DNA of 64,000 nt from Moorena bouillonii PNG. Lineage in GTDB: Bacteria; Cyanobacteriota; Cyanobacteriia; Cyanobacteriales; Coleofasciculaceae. Positions 51,994 through 63,203 of the stretch are shown piece by piece. Numbering within the stretch: position 1 is the first letter of the stretch; each line of letters begins with the position of its first letter. A program made the position numbers and the translations under genes. The notes under the pieces were generated by a model that was given only the letters and a program-made list of their open reading frames with translations, had not been told where the DNA came from and ran no database searches. The DNA lies in contig NZ_MKZS01000001.1 in the NCBI RefSeq assembly GCF_001942495.1, forward strand, positions 1,850,929-1,914,928. Reading direction: 5' to 3'.

Positions 51994-52446
51994 ATGTTTC
52001 GTAGTAAAGTAGCGATCTCGTCTGTAGTTCTATCTTTGGGTGTAATCAGCCTCGGTATTCCTCAAGGCAAAGCCTTAGCAGATGATAACGGGCCTAGTGG
52101 CACCAATCTGAGGTTGCGACGAGTAGCTCCTGTGACAACTCAGGTAACTACCGGTGCAAAAACCCTATTTGCTGTAGTCACCAATAACGGAGTGCTGAAT
52201 CGCGGATTCGGTGCCATCACAGCCAACAAAGTTTTGACAGGTCGGTACGAAGTCTTCTTCAAGGGGGATGTCCGTAAGTGTGCCTACACTGCTACTTTAG
52301 GTACTACAGCTTTTGGTACCGAACCATCTGGTGAAGTTACTGTAGCCACACGCTTTGGCACCACCAATGGGGTTTGGGTTGCTACTAACGATTCTACTGG
52401 AAAAGCCGTAGACCGTAACTTCCACCTTGCTGTACATTGCCCGTAA
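51994..52446 (+). CDS. Small exported protein of unknown function
   Basis: This 150-residue protein has a signal peptide (VAISSVVLSLGVISLG, cleavage near ALA-DD, residue 30). The mature beta-rich domain of about 120 residues has two cysteines (in RKCAYTATLG and the terminal HCP) likely to form a disulphide. The pattern TLGTTAFGTEPSGEVTVATRFGTTNGVWVAT is consistent with a beta-sandwich. No family is recognised. It is monocistronic with a clear ribosome-binding site (CAGGAGACTGATC). Confidence 0.72.
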   Translation: MFRSKVAISSVVLSLGVISLGIPQGKALADDNGPSGTNLRLRRVAPVTTQVTTGAKTLFAVVTNNGVLNRGFGAITANKVLTGRYEVFFKGDVRKCAYTATLGTTAFGTEPSGEVTVATRFGTTNGVWVATNDSTGKAVDRNFHLAVHCP

Positions 52447-52908
52447 GCTGCTTAGAAGCTATCCAAAAATTTTTCTTGGGGAGTTGTGGAGCCTACTTTA
52501 GACCACAAGCCATTAGTCTAAAGGATTACTGAAGTGATTTACCAGTAATTTTCCCACTCTCACCCAACCATTAGATTAGTTTTTGGATAGCCTTTGAGTA
52601 GTTTTCATATAATATCACTCTATTATCTCTTTTTTGCCCCACTGTGTCAACCGTGGGGCTACACAAACCCAGCCAGCCTCAGGAACTAGAGTTCATGTAG
52701 GGTGGGCAATGCACCAGACAGATAATGAAGCTTGTAAACCGCGTTGGTAGGCACTGCCCACCCTACGATTAATCACTGGATTTAGGATCCGTATCAACCT
52801 AGCTGAACTAGTAATCACCCTCAAGCACCAAGGTTCCCGACTTGGAGAACTTGGGCTGAGGGCTCCCACCCTGACCATTTATCGTGTAATCAGTTTGAGA
52901 AGGTGACC
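52447..52908. other. Intergenic region with two inverted repeats
   Basis: No gene is seen. GCTATCCAAAAA (about 52451) is complementary to TTTTTGGATAGC (about 52579), an open palindrome ~140 bp long. A second palindromic element is at 52697-52766. The upstream region of the next gene has GAGAAGG before its start. Confidence 0.55.
52697..52766. repeat. 70-bp palindromic repeat (GTAGGGTGGGCAATGC)
   Basis: GTAGGGTGGGCAATGC at 52697-52712 is complementary to GCACTGCCCACCCTAC at 52751-52766, with one mismatch. It belongs to the broad class of G-rich/C-rich palindromes seen at 32.1 and 38.4 kb, but with a different stem. Confidence 0.7.
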
Positions 52909-53376
52909 ATGATGGTGAAATTTTGGTCTTTGTCCCTTGCTTTAGAAGCCGCCTCAATGCTGCTAATTGTTCCCAAGGCGTTTAGCCTCCCACTGACGCT
53001 TGCCTCTGGCTTCTCCCCTGTACCCAGCACAGAGATTGAGCTACCAGTTTGCTACATGCAAAGCGATAATGGCACCCTTGTAGATCTTAGTAGTCTATGT
53101 GGCATCTCAGACTCGAAAGTAGTTATTAGCGAAGTGAGTTTCCAAAATGACCGTCTTATCGGTCGTGTAGTCAACAAAACCGACAAAACTGTCTACTCGA
53201 CCCGAGTAAACTATGAAATTCTCGATGATGACGGCAGTGTAATTGGCACCAGCTCCATGTATACCAATCCCCCTAACCTCAGTGCTGGAGAAAGTGCTAC
53301 TTTCGAGACGGAAATGTGGGGTGGTCGGGAATTAAAAACCACATCCGTTGACTGGGATCGTAAACCGACTCCATGA
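52909..53376 (+). CDS. Secreted FxLYD-like protein
   Basis: This ~155-residue protein has a signal peptide (VKFWSLSLALEAASMLLIV, cleavage near residue 28). A beta-sandwich FxLYD-type domain follows: VVISEVSFQNDRLIGRVVNKTDKTVYSTRVNYEILDDDGSVIG and LSAGESATFETEM, in overlapping segments from about 70 to 140. Two cysteines (in LPVCYMQS and LSSLCGI) may form a disulphide. FxLYD domains are extracellular and of unclear function. Two adjacent ATGs (52909, 52912) both fit a GAGAAGG ribosome-binding site; the GTG at 52903 is less likely. Confidence 0.72.
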   Translation: MMVKFWSLSLALEAASMLLIVPKAFSLPLTLASGFSPVPSTEIELPVCYMQSDNGTLVDLSSLCGISDSKVVISEVSFQNDRLIGRVVNKTDKTVYSTRVNYEILDDDGSVIGTSSMYTNPPNLSAGESATFETEMWGGRELKTTSVDWDRKPTP

Positions 53377-53698
53377 TTTAGATATCAATTCACGCTTTTG
53401 AGGCACAAATTGCTGATCAACTGAACCTAAGTATGTGGTCTTTAGCTGAATCCTTACCACTGAATACCACATAATAATAATATCATCAAGAAATTTAAAA
53501 TTGAAAGTTTTCAATTAATAACTAAAAATTAACTAAAAATGAACTAACAATTAACGATTTACCTGACCACGAATTGATTAACAGTCGGAGATCTTAGACT
53601 CAGATTAGAGTGAATGAAAACCCACCCCTTCTGCTTACGCTCAAGGGGTGGGTTTTCATTCACTCTAATTAAAAAATTAAAGCTACCTGCTGACTATC
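53377..53698. other. Intergenic region with a long hairpin
   Basis: No gene is seen. The AT-rich first part is followed by a perfect 26-bp hairpin (53605-53668), which lies 30 bp after the stop of the minus-strand FG-GAP-like gene and can act as a terminator for it. Confidence 0.6.
53605..53668 (-). terminator. Perfect 26-bp hairpin after FG-GAP-like gene 1
   Basis: The arms 53605-53630 and 53643-53668 are exact complements, with 12-nt loop CTGCTTACGCTC. The core AACCCACCCCTT/AAGGGGTGGGTT recurs at 56251-56286 with the loop reversed. It follows the minus-strand stop codon by 30 bp. There is no U run, so it may act by structure or by protecting the RNA rather than as a classical intrinsic terminator. 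Confidence 0.65.
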
Positions 53699-55021
53699 CT
53701 AAACGTAGAAGGAGAAGTCCATATCTGAAACCGAAGGAGTGATAGGTAAGATATTCTCCTCACTCACTGAGTTATTCTCGATAATCCACAGGCCATTTTG
53801 TCCTTGAGAATTACGGAAGAAGAAATCATCAATACCATCTCGGTTAGCGTCATAGGCACCACGGAATTCCCAAGGACCGTCTGCTGGTCGGGCATCGATC
53901 AGCACTGGCTCCTGGTAAACAGTACCATCGAGCTTCCAGTAGGCAAACTCTTGGGTATCCATATTTTCCCAGATAGCATCTGCGTCACCATCGCCATCCA
54001 TGTCTCCAGCCGCAACTAATTGCCAGGGATCATTAGGTGATATAATCATATTCTGATTATTGCTATCCTTAATAAAGGTAGCATTCTGAAACCCGGTTTC
54101 ATTTATCTCCCAAACAGCAATTTCTCCGCTGGATGTGTTGTACCAGAAAATTTCTTCTGCACCACCACCGTTAACATCTCCCGTGCCACGGATTTCCCAG
54201 CTGAGGTCTGATCCTGGTTGACCTGCTGGTGCCTGAGTAATTATTGCATCCTGGAACTCGGAGCGTTCCATGTTCCAAACTGCAACACCGCCAGTCAGCG
54301 TATCACGCCACAGAGGATTCCTGATACCATCCCCTAAATCTATAACACCACGGGCTTCAAATCCAGCGTTCTCTGGTACCAACACGTCCTGACCACTTTG
54401 ATCCGTAATGAATGCTGTGGTCTCGACGCTAGTGCCCTGGCCATTTAGAGTCCACAAAGCAACTTGTCCATTGACAGGATTATGCCAGAACAGATCCACA
54501 CTGGGGATTCGGGTAATTTCAATGACATCAAGTCGCCCTCGCTCAAAATTATCATTCTCATTATTGGTATCTGCCAGTACCGAGATTTCTATTTGATCCC
54601 CTGGCTCAAGGTCTATATCCTTAAAAATGGCATTTGGATTAGCCTCAGCACTTAAAGTGCCACTTGAATTGCCACCGCTGAGAGGGACATAATTCCTTGG
54701 CTCAGCTGTTGGCTCAGGTCTATTAGCAAGTAAGTTTAGATTATAAACATAGGTACCAACTACCTGTCCATTGACACTAAATGTCAGTGGAGAGTCCCCA
54801 TCTTCTTCGTCAAAGTAGGCAATACGAATATCATACTTACCAGCCGGTCCATCCTGTGCTGTCCATGTAAATGTCAGCACACCGGGAACTGGAACCGGGT
54901 TATCAAAGTCTATGATCTCGACGGCTGCACCGCCTGAAGCAACTTGATCAATATTGTTGAAACTGGTTATCCCGTAGTTTACTCGCGTTACGCGAGGACC
55001 TTCTGCTTCAATCAGAACCAT
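53699..55021 (-). CDS. Carbohydrate-binding-like plus FG-GAP-like repeat protein 1
   Basis: This ~440-residue protein opens with a jelly-roll-like domain (about 1-180), recognisable by VLIEAEGPRVTRVNYGI, WTAQDGPAGKYDIRIAYFDE, FSVNGQVVGTYVYNL and GDQIEISVLADTN. Five FG-GAP-like repeats follow (about 190-430), each with a W-x-N-x2-T/S-G-x4-W-x-L pattern and a DVNGGGAEEIFW or DMDGDGDADAIW calcium loop. Such proteins usually bind sugars or proteins at the cell surface, but there is no signal peptide, so export is unproven. The ATG six codons after the first possible TTG start fits the GGGAG ribosome-binding site. It is paralogous to the gene at 56331. Confidence 0.75.
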   Translation of the reverse strand: MVLIEAEGPRVTRVNYGITSFNNIDQVASGGAAVEIIDFDNPVPVPGVLTFTWTAQDGPAGKYDIRIAYFDEEDGDSPLTFSVNGQVVGTYVYNLNLLANRPEPTAEPRNYVPLSGGNSSGTLSAEANPNAIFKDIDLEPGDQIEISVLADTNNENDNFERGRLDVIEITRIPSVDLFWHNPVNGQVALWTLNGQGTSVETTAFITDQSGQDVLVPENAGFEARGVIDLGDGIRNPLWRDTLTGGVAVWNMERSEFQDAIITQAPAGQPGSDLSWEIRGTGDVNGGGAEEIFWYNTSSGEIAVWEINETGFQNATFIKDSNNQNMIISPNDPWQLVAAGDMDGDGDADAIWENMDTQEFAYWKLDGTVYQEPVLIDARPADGPWEFRGAYDANRDGIDDFFFRNSQGQNGLWIIENNSVSEENILPITPSVSDMDFSFYV

Positions 55022-55252
55022 AAGATAGTTTTTTCCCAAAAGTTATCTGTGTTTACACTGGTTGGCTTTTCTTTTCAGTCCTGATGCACCAAAAAATTTT
55101 TAATTACTCCATCCCAATTCAGTCCCAACTCACTAATTGACGGGATGTGTAACTTACAACACTGGCATTACTCAAGGTGCCTGCTATGAAATGGCACAAG
55201 AGTCTGTAAACTTTGTCTGTGTCTGTGAACTTTTGGGGAAAATTTAATCATG

Positions 55253-55314
55253 CTTATCGATGTATCTAGGGTACAATACCTTACTAGATACCTATTTCTA
55301 GATACATCGATAAG
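55253..55314. promoter_or_regulatory. 17-bp palindrome in leader of FG-GAP gene 1
   Basis: CTTATCGATGTATCTAG at 55253-55269 is exactly complementary to 55298-55314. A third half-site (CTAGATAC) lies between. The same structure is kept, with two mismatches, at 57882-57943 upstream of the paralogue. Conserved in the duplicate although other bases drift, it may be an operator or a transposon end. Confidence 0.6.
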
Positions 55315-55354
55315 GGTAAAACACCCCTTTTAATAGTTCAAAGATGCTTTGCTC

Positions 55355-55386
55355 AAAAATATCCAGTTTCACTGGATATTTTTTTT
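55355..55386. terminator. Terminator-like hairpin in leader of FG-GAP gene 1
   Basis: AAAAATATCCAG pairs with CTGGATATTTTT around a TTTCA loop, followed by T's on the plus strand. The paralogous position (about 57984-58015) has AAATTTATCCAG with CTAGATAAATTT, so the stem is retained with changes in both arms. It may attenuate or end a plus-strand small RNA. On the minus strand it also has the A-rich side, so direction is uncertain. Confidence 0.6.
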
Positions 55387-55645
55387 GAAGCCTTTTCTAT
55401 AGTTTGACTGGCTAACGATCCCCTGATAAAATTCCACCCCTAAGAGATGACCTAGTCAAAAAAGTAGTTTGGTTCCAGGCTTCATGTTTTTTTTGGTGTT
55501 TTGACTGAGAAAAATCCTACCACTATTATAAATGCCATAAAAATCCGGAAATGTCACTATAAAATTAGCGATTTTCATCAAAATTTCATTAATTTTTATG
55601 AAATTTTTACTGACTTGGTACTGAGTAAAAAAAACAATTATTATA

Positions 55646-55875
55646 TATAGCGTTTCTAGGACTCATGAGGTACAGTATTCTTTGACGTTGATTCCCTTTT
55701 AGGTGCGCTTTCCGCATCTAATTATTAAATTCGCCACGGGTCGCACCTCTTAATGCAGCGCATCGCTATTCCCTCTTATCTCTTATCTCTTCCCTGTTCC
55801 CTGTTCCCAGATCCGCTGTTCCCTGTTCCCTAAAATCTAGAAATTGTGTACCTTACAAGTCCTAGAATTGCTATA
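55646..55875. mobile_element. TATAGC-ended MITE, copy 4 (~230 bp)
   Basis: The ends TATAGCGTTTCTAGGACTC and GTCCTAGAATTGCTATA are imperfectly inverted. Inside are an AGGTGCG module (55702-55749) and TTCCCTG/TATCTCT units. It sits between two bases-for-base homologous flanks: the paralogous locus at 58263-58280 has the uninterrupted target (TTATTATATAACATCA), so the empty site is visible within the same window. A TA target duplication is consistent. Confidence 0.85.
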
Positions 55876-56250
55876 ATATCAAGTTAACTAATAATTATGA
55901 ATGAGTAATTTTCTCCTGCCTCAGGGTAGTTAGTGGGTAAGCTATCACCTATCGCCTATCAGCTAATGCGCTACAGATAGTCCTACTAGAGGTGCTTTTG
56001 AATAAAACAGGTAAGCAAAAGTTTAATCTTTTTTGCATCACAGCGTCGAAATCTGTGTCACCACTAGAAGCCTGTGCCACAAAGCACCTCAAATAGCGTG
56101 GCCATAGGCTAAGGACTTTTATCCAGACTTTCAATTCTCATCATTAATCTATCAATATTAAATTATCTCTTTTGCCCATTGCCCACGCTACGGGAACGGC
56201 GCACGCTATCGAGACTCGGGAATATTAGATTCAGATTTAAGTGAACAATC

Positions 56251-56286
56251 AACCCACCCCTTGAGCGTAAGCAGAAGGGGTGGGTT
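56251..56286 (-). terminator. 12-bp hairpin after FG-GAP-like gene 2, loop reversed
   Basis: AACCCACCCCTT (56251-56262) and AAGGGGTGGGTT (56275-56286) enclose the loop GAGCGTAAGCAG, the exact reverse complement of the loop at 53631-53642. It lies 45 bp after the stop codon of the minus-strand gene. Relative to the first copy, the central segment is inverted while the arms are unchanged. Confidence 0.7.
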
Positions 56287-56330
56287 TGCCTTGACTGTAA
56301 TTACAACAGTAAAGCTAGCTGCTTACTATC

Positions 56331-57671
56331 TTAAACGTAGAAGGAGAAGTTAGTATCTTCGACCGGAGTGATCCCGACAATATTATCATCACTCACTGAG
56401 TTATTCTCGATCATCCAGATGCCATTGTCTCCAGTCATGGAATTACGGAAGAAGAAATCATCAATACCATCGTTGTTAGCGTCATAGGTACCACGGAATT
56501 CCCAAGCACCGTTTGCTGGTCGGGAATCGATCTCCACTGCGTTTTGGAAAACAGTACCATCGAGCTTCCAGTAGGCAAACTGTCGAGTATTCATATTTTC
56601 CCAGATAGCATCTGCGTTACCATCGCCATCCATGTCTCCAGCCGCAACTAACTGCCAGTCATTGTCAGGTGATATGGTCAACCTGTCACCATTGCTATCC
56701 GTAATAAACGTAGCATTCTGAAACCCGGTTTGATCTATCTCCCAAACAGCAATTTCTCCAGTAGATGTGTTGTACCAGAAAATTTCTTCTGCACCACCGT
56801 TAACATCTCCGGTGCCACGGATTTCCCAGTCGAGGTTTGATCCTGGGCCATCTGCTGGTGGGTCAATAGTTATTGCCTCCTGCAACTCGGAGCCTTCCAT
56901 CTTCCAAATGGCAACACCGCCGGTTTCGGTATTACGCCACAGAGGACTCCTGTTACCATCGCCTAAATCCACAACACCACGGGCTTCAAATCCAGTGTTC
57001 TCTGGTACCAACACGTCCTGACCATTTTGATCGGTAATGAAGGCTGCGGTCTCGACGCTAGTGCCTTCCTCATTTAGAGTCCACGCAGCAACTTGTCCAC
57101 TGACAGGATTATGCCAGAACAGATCCAAACTGGGGATAATCTCTTCAGCTGGGGTAATTTCAGCTGGGGTAATTTCAATGGCATCAAGTCGCCCTAGCTC
57201 GAAATTAGCATCATTATTAAGGCTATCTGCCACTACCGAGATTTCTATTTCAGCCCCTGGAGCAAGGTCTACGCCCTTAAAAATGGCATTTGGATTATCC
57301 TCAGCACTTAGAGGGCGAGGGCCACGTGGATTGCCACCGCTCAAAGGGACATAATTCTGAGGAAAAGCTGTAATCCCAGGTAAGTTTAGATTATAAACAT
57401 ATGTACCAACTTCCTGTCCGTTGACACTAAATGTCAGTTCAGATTCCCCATCCTCTTCGTCAAAGTAGGCAATACTAATATCGTACTTACCAGCCGCTCC
57501 ATCCTCTGCTGTCCATTGAAATCTAAGTATACCGGGTTCTTCAAGGGGGTTATTAAAGCTTGATATCTGGACGGCTCGACCCCCTGAAGCAACGGTATCA
57601 ATACCGTTTGCACTGGTTGTCTCGTAGTTTATTCGCGTTACGCGATCGCTTTCTGCTTCAATCAGAACCAT
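56331..57671 (-). CDS. Carbohydrate-binding-like plus FG-GAP-like repeat protein 2
   Basis: This ~446-residue paralogue of the gene at 53699 has the same architecture. The N-terminal jelly-roll-like domain has VLIEAESDRVTRINYET and WTAEDGAAGKYDISIAYFDE. A longer linker follows, with an ITPAEITPAE repeat absent from copy 1. Five FG-GAP-like repeats (SLDLFWHNPVSGQVAAWTL through IDDFFFRNSMTGDNGIW, in pieces) and the same FSFYV ending complete it. The two genes are tandem on the minus strand. Sequence drift with conserved spacing indicates an older duplication followed by divergence. No signal peptide. Confidence 0.75.
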   Translation of the reverse strand: MVLIEAESDRVTRINYETTSANGIDTVASGGRAVQISSFNNPLEEPGILRFQWTAEDGAAGKYDISIAYFDEEDGESELTFSVNGQEVGTYVYNLNLPGITAFPQNYVPLSGGNPRGPRPLSAEDNPNAIFKGVDLAPGAEIEISVVADSLNNDANFELGRLDAIEITPAEITPAEEIIPSLDLFWHNPVSGQVAAWTLNEEGTSVETAAFITDQNGQDVLVPENTGFEARGVVDLGDGNRSPLWRNTETGGVAIWKMEGSELQEAITIDPPADGPGSNLDWEIRGTGDVNGGAEEIFWYNTSTGEIAVWEIDQTGFQNATFITDSNGDRLTISPDNDWQLVAAGDMDGDGNADAIWENMNTRQFAYWKLDGTVFQNAVEIDSRPANGAWEFRGTYDANNDGIDDFFFRNSMTGDNGIWMIENNSVSDDNIVGITPVEDTNFSFYV

Positions 57672-57689
57672 AAGATGGTTTTCTCCCAA

Positions 57690-59000
57690 AAGTTATCTGT
57701 GTTTACAGTGGTTGGCTTTTATTTTCCGTCGTAATGCACCAAAAAATTTTTAATTATTCCATCCCAACTCAGTAAATCACGGAATGTGTAACTAAACTGG
57801 CATTACTCAATGTCCCTAGGATGAGATGAGATAAGAGTCTGTGCACTTTATCTGTGAACTTTTGGGGCAAATTTTATCATACTTATCGATGTATCTAGAC
57901 TACAGTACCTTTCTAGATACATGTTTCTAGATATATGGATAAGGGGAAAACACCCTCTTTAATAGTTCAAAGATGCCCTGCTCAAATTTATCCAGTTTCA
58001 CTAGATAAATTTTTTGAAGCCTTTTCTAGAGTTTGAGTGCCTCACGATTCCCTGAGCAAAATCCACCCCTAACAGATGACCTAGTCAAAAAAGTAGTTTG
58101 GTTCCAGGCTTCCTATTTTTTTTGGCGTTTTGACTGAAAAAAAACCTACCATTAGTATAAATTGCATAAAAATCCGTAAATGTCACTATCAAAATAGGGA
58201 TTTTCATGGAAATTTTATAAAAATTTATTAAAAATTTACTGAGTTGATCCTGAGCAAAAACTAATTATTATATAACATCAGTAAGCTAAGAATTATGAAT
58301 GAGTAATTTTACCCTCCCTCAGAACAGTTAGGGGTTATACCAAATCTGGGTTAAAAAATAATCTTTTTCATTCAGTCCCTCTTTCATTCAGTCATTGAGG
58401 TGTGGAAGCAAGCTTTTGCCCCAATCAATTTACTGTGTGGCAAAAAGGGTTAACAGCAGGTGATTTGAGATTAGTAATAAAATTAACTAATTGACAATAA
58501 ATAATGTTGAAATGTAGCCAGCTATCTCTTTACTTGAGGAAATATCCAAAAACTATAGCAAAGGGAACAGGGAACAGGGAACAGGGAACAGGGAGTAGCA
58601 ATGCAGAGGTGCGACCCGTGGCGAATTATTTAATTCGCCTACGGAAAGCGCACCATTACGGTCTTGGGGGTTTCCCCCATGAGCGACTGCATCAATACGG
58701 GAGTAGGGAATATCGCATCAAAATTATCTCAATTAATTTAGGATTGCTATATCTGTTGAGATCAGCTACATGAAACAATGATGAAAATTTTTAGAGGAAT
58801 AAAAATATGTGGCTATTGAAATCTAGGCTATCCACTATGACCGAGACAGTTATTCATTGGTTACGGATAATAGGTAATAGGTAACTGGTCGGGGTTGTAC
58901 CTATTACTAATTACCTATTACCTATTACCCGTGTTGCTTTGTTTAACTGGGTTTGAGGATTTCCCTTCAAACTTTAAAGGCAAACGTTACCATCAAAACC
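57690..59000. other. Leader region of FG-GAP gene 2 and repeat cluster
   Basis: No gene is seen. 57690-58274 repeats the structured leader of gene 1 (a hairpin at 57882-57943, a terminator-like stem near 57984-58015). After 58300 come repeats, a MITE (58554-58751) and ATTACCTATT tracts. An 89-codon frame at 58504 spans the MITE and is not a real gene. Confidence 0.65.
58554..58751. mobile_element. TATAGC-ended MITE, copy 5 (198 bp, inverted internal modules)
   Basis: The ends are TATAGCAAAGGG and AGGATTGCTATA. Inside, GGGAACA heptamers come first, then an inverted AGGTGCG module (58607-58652), then a GGGGGTTTCCCCC module. The same modules occur in the other copies in the opposite order, so the element's interior is either inverted or assembled from independent modules. 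Confidence 0.7.
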
Positions 59001-60968
<1,968 letters not shown>

Positions 60969-62687
60969 CTAAATTTCTCGGTCGAAGCCATATTTTTCGC
61001 GGATATGGGTATTAAAATACTGACCGATAGAAGGATTATCTTTCAAACCATTGTAGATCTCCTCTGGTACATCCCGATACTTGTAGATACTACCATTATT
61101 AAATTCAAGCCGAAGAATTTTTTTGTCTACATCGTAGTCGAAGGATTTAATCACAGCACTGGTACTTTTCAGCAATGGGAAAGCAATCACATCCCGAATA
61201 CTCGGTGAATTAGTCAGTAGCATCACTAAACGGTCAATACCAATACCTAAACCACCAGTGGGAGGCATACCATACTCCAGGGCAGCCAGAAAGTCTTCAT
61301 CAACATCTTGAGCTTCCAAATCTCCTGCTGCTTTCTTGGCTGCTTGTGCTTCTAGTCGTTGCCGTTGATCTATAGGATCAGTTAACTCAGAATAACTGTT
61401 TGCTGTTTCTCTTCCCACTATAAACAATTCAAACCGTTCCACTAAACCTGATTTTGAGCGATGGGGTTTAGTAAGGGGAGAGATTTCCACAGGATAATCC
61501 AGAACAAAAGTCGGTTGGATTAAGGTTTCTTCTACCTTCTGCTCAAAGGCTTCATTGAGCAATTTGCCAATAGAATAGCAATCATTTGGAACCTCCACAC
61601 CAGCATCTTTGGCTGCTGCTTTTGCCTGCTCAATGTTGGTAAACTGATCAAAATCTAAACCAGTTTGGTCTTTGACTAACTCGTGCATCGTTACTTTACG
61701 CCAAGGGGGAGTTAGATCAATTACTTCACCTTGGTAGTTAATGGTTAGTGTACCTAACACTTCCTTAGCAGCATTACTGATTAGATTTTCCGTCAACACC
61801 ATCATCTGATTATAATCGGCATAAGCCTGATAGATTTCAATCATGGTGAATTCCGGATTGTGACGAGTCGAAATTCCTTCATTGCGGAAGACACGCCCCA
61901 ACTCATACACCTTTTCAAAACCACCAACAATTAGTCGCTTTAGATGCAGCTCCGTAGCAATACGCAGATACAAGTCCATTTGTAAAGTGTTGTGGTAGGT
62001 TATAAAAGGACGCGCATCTGCACCACCAGCCTCACTCTGAAGTACCGGAGTTTCAATTTCAATAAAATCCTGTTGGTTTAAATAGTGCCGAATAGAAGCA
62101 GTAATTTTGGCACGACGACGAAAGGTTTCCCGGACATCAGGATTAACAATTAGGTCAACATAACGTTGACGATAGCGCTTTTCTGTATCCGTCAAACCAT
62201 GCCATTTATCTGGTAAAGGTAACAGAGATTTAGTCAGGATATCATACTCCTTGACATAGATCGAAAGTTCCCCTTTTTCCGTGCGCTTTACGGTTCCCTT
62301 TGCTCCAATAATATCTCCAGTATCCGTGAGTTTTTTGAGAATATTGAAAGCATTGGGAAGGTCTGCCATTTTAGCAGTGATTCTCTTTTTATCCAGGTAC
62401 AGCTGAATTGTACCAGTCTCATCCTGAATGTTGAAGAAAGCTAATTTACCAAAGACACGACGAGCTATAATCCGACCAGCAACAGCCACTTCCACATCTA
62501 CTTCTTCGCCATTGCCTAGGTCAGCATAGTTTTGCTGCAATTCGGCAGCCTGAGCTGTAGATTCCCAATTATAGGCATAGGGAATTAATCCTTCTGCTTT
62601 GAGTTGTTCAACTTTTTCAAGCCGTGTGGTGCGAATTTCTTCTAGAGTTGAAGTGCTTTGTGGTTCTGGACGAGATTGGTCTGACAT
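60969..62687 (-). CDS. lysS: Lysyl-tRNA synthetase with C-terminal KTSC domain
   Basis: This ~572-residue class II lysyl-tRNA synthetase has an OB-fold tRNA-binding domain (about 55-160: [22 protein letters not shown]) and the catalytic core with motif 2 [27 protein letters not shown] and motif 3 [13 protein letters not shown]. After the usual end (residue ~500) a ~65-residue KTSC domain follows ([36 protein letters not shown]). KTSC is known as an add-on to some LysRS proteins and as a stand-alone domain; its role is unknown. The upstream frame begins with TTG at 62714; the ATG at 62687 is the natural start. Confidence 0.95.
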   Translation of the reverse strand: MSDQSRPEPQSTSTLEEIRTTRLEKVEQLKAEGLIPYAYNWESTAQAAELQQNYADLGNGEEVDVEVAVAGRIIARRVFGKLAFFNIQDETGTIQLYLDKKRITAKMADLPNAFNILKKLTDTGDIIGAKGTVKRTEKGELSIYVKEYDILTKSLLPLPDKWHGLTDTEKRYRQRYVDLIVNPDVRETFRRRAKITASIRHYLNQQDFIEIETPVLQSEAGGADARPFITYHNTLQMDLYLRIATELHLKRLIVGGFEKVYELGRVFRNEGISTRHNPEFTMIEIYQAYADYNQMMVLTENLISNAAKEVLGTLTINYQGEVIDLTPPWRKVTMHELVKDQTGLDFDQFTNIEQAKAAAKDAGVEVPNDCYSIGKLLNEAFEQKVEETLIQPTFVLDYPVEISPLTKPHRSKSGLVERFELFIVGRETANSYSELTDPIDQRQRLEAQAAKKAAGDLEAQDVDEDFLAALEYGMPPTGGLGIGIDRLVMLLTNSPSIRDVIAFPLLKSTSAVIKSFDYDVDKKILRLEFNNGSIYKYRDVPEEIYNGLKDNPSIGQYFNTHIREKYGFDREI

Positions 62688-62714
62688 AATTTCTAGTGAC
62701 AATATAGTGGACAA

Positions 62715-63203
62715 ATAGTTTATAAACTGTCAATTATTGCTGCTTAGTGAACCCTTATTATATAGCAATTATATAAATTAAACGTTAACATCCTCGTTAA
62801 ACTAGGTAATGGATAAGATCAGGGAAGTCTAACTAGTTATTAAGAATCAGTTACCACTGGTCTATACTTATAATTATAGCTGATTTTGTTGACCTGATCA
62901 ACTATAAATTTATGGATAGTTTTTTTAATAATTAGCAAGATGTATTAATAGACAATATAAAGTTTATTATAAATAAATTTACAGCCTTAAAAATAGTTAA
63001 TAAATAAAATTATTAATTTGTTGTTATTTTGTTTTTTTTGTGAATGGCATTGTGCTATTATATTTTATATAAATATCCCGATTAATTTAGCTTTATGTCC
63101 TAATCATTAGAAGCATTGCTATCAGAATCAGCAATTACCTATTCCCGATTACCCATTCCCGATTACCATCGTAAATAACTGATTTCAATGACAGGCTTAG
63201 GAA
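62715..63203. other. AT-rich divergent promoter region
   Basis: No gene is seen. The region lies between lysS (minus) and the four-carbon sugar-acid kinase (plus), so both promoters are here. It is strongly AT-rich. TTACCTATTCCCGATTACCC repeats (63136-63166) precede the kinase gene. Confidence 0.5.

Larger units (their letters stand above)
55040..56330. other. Leader region of FG-GAP gene 1, MITE and terminator of gene 2
   Basis: No gene is seen. The part 55040-55640 is homologous to 57690-58274 and is the upstream region of the first FG-GAP gene. It contains a 17-bp hairpin (55253-55314) and a terminator-like hairpin (55355-55386). A MITE is at 55646-55875, repeats follow to 56200, and the second 12-bp hairpin lies at 56251-56286. 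Confidence 0.65.

Noticed and set aside
58504-58773. 89-codon ORF across the copy-5 MITE
   Set aside because: The frame is generated by the heptamers and MITE modules; no homologous protein pattern.
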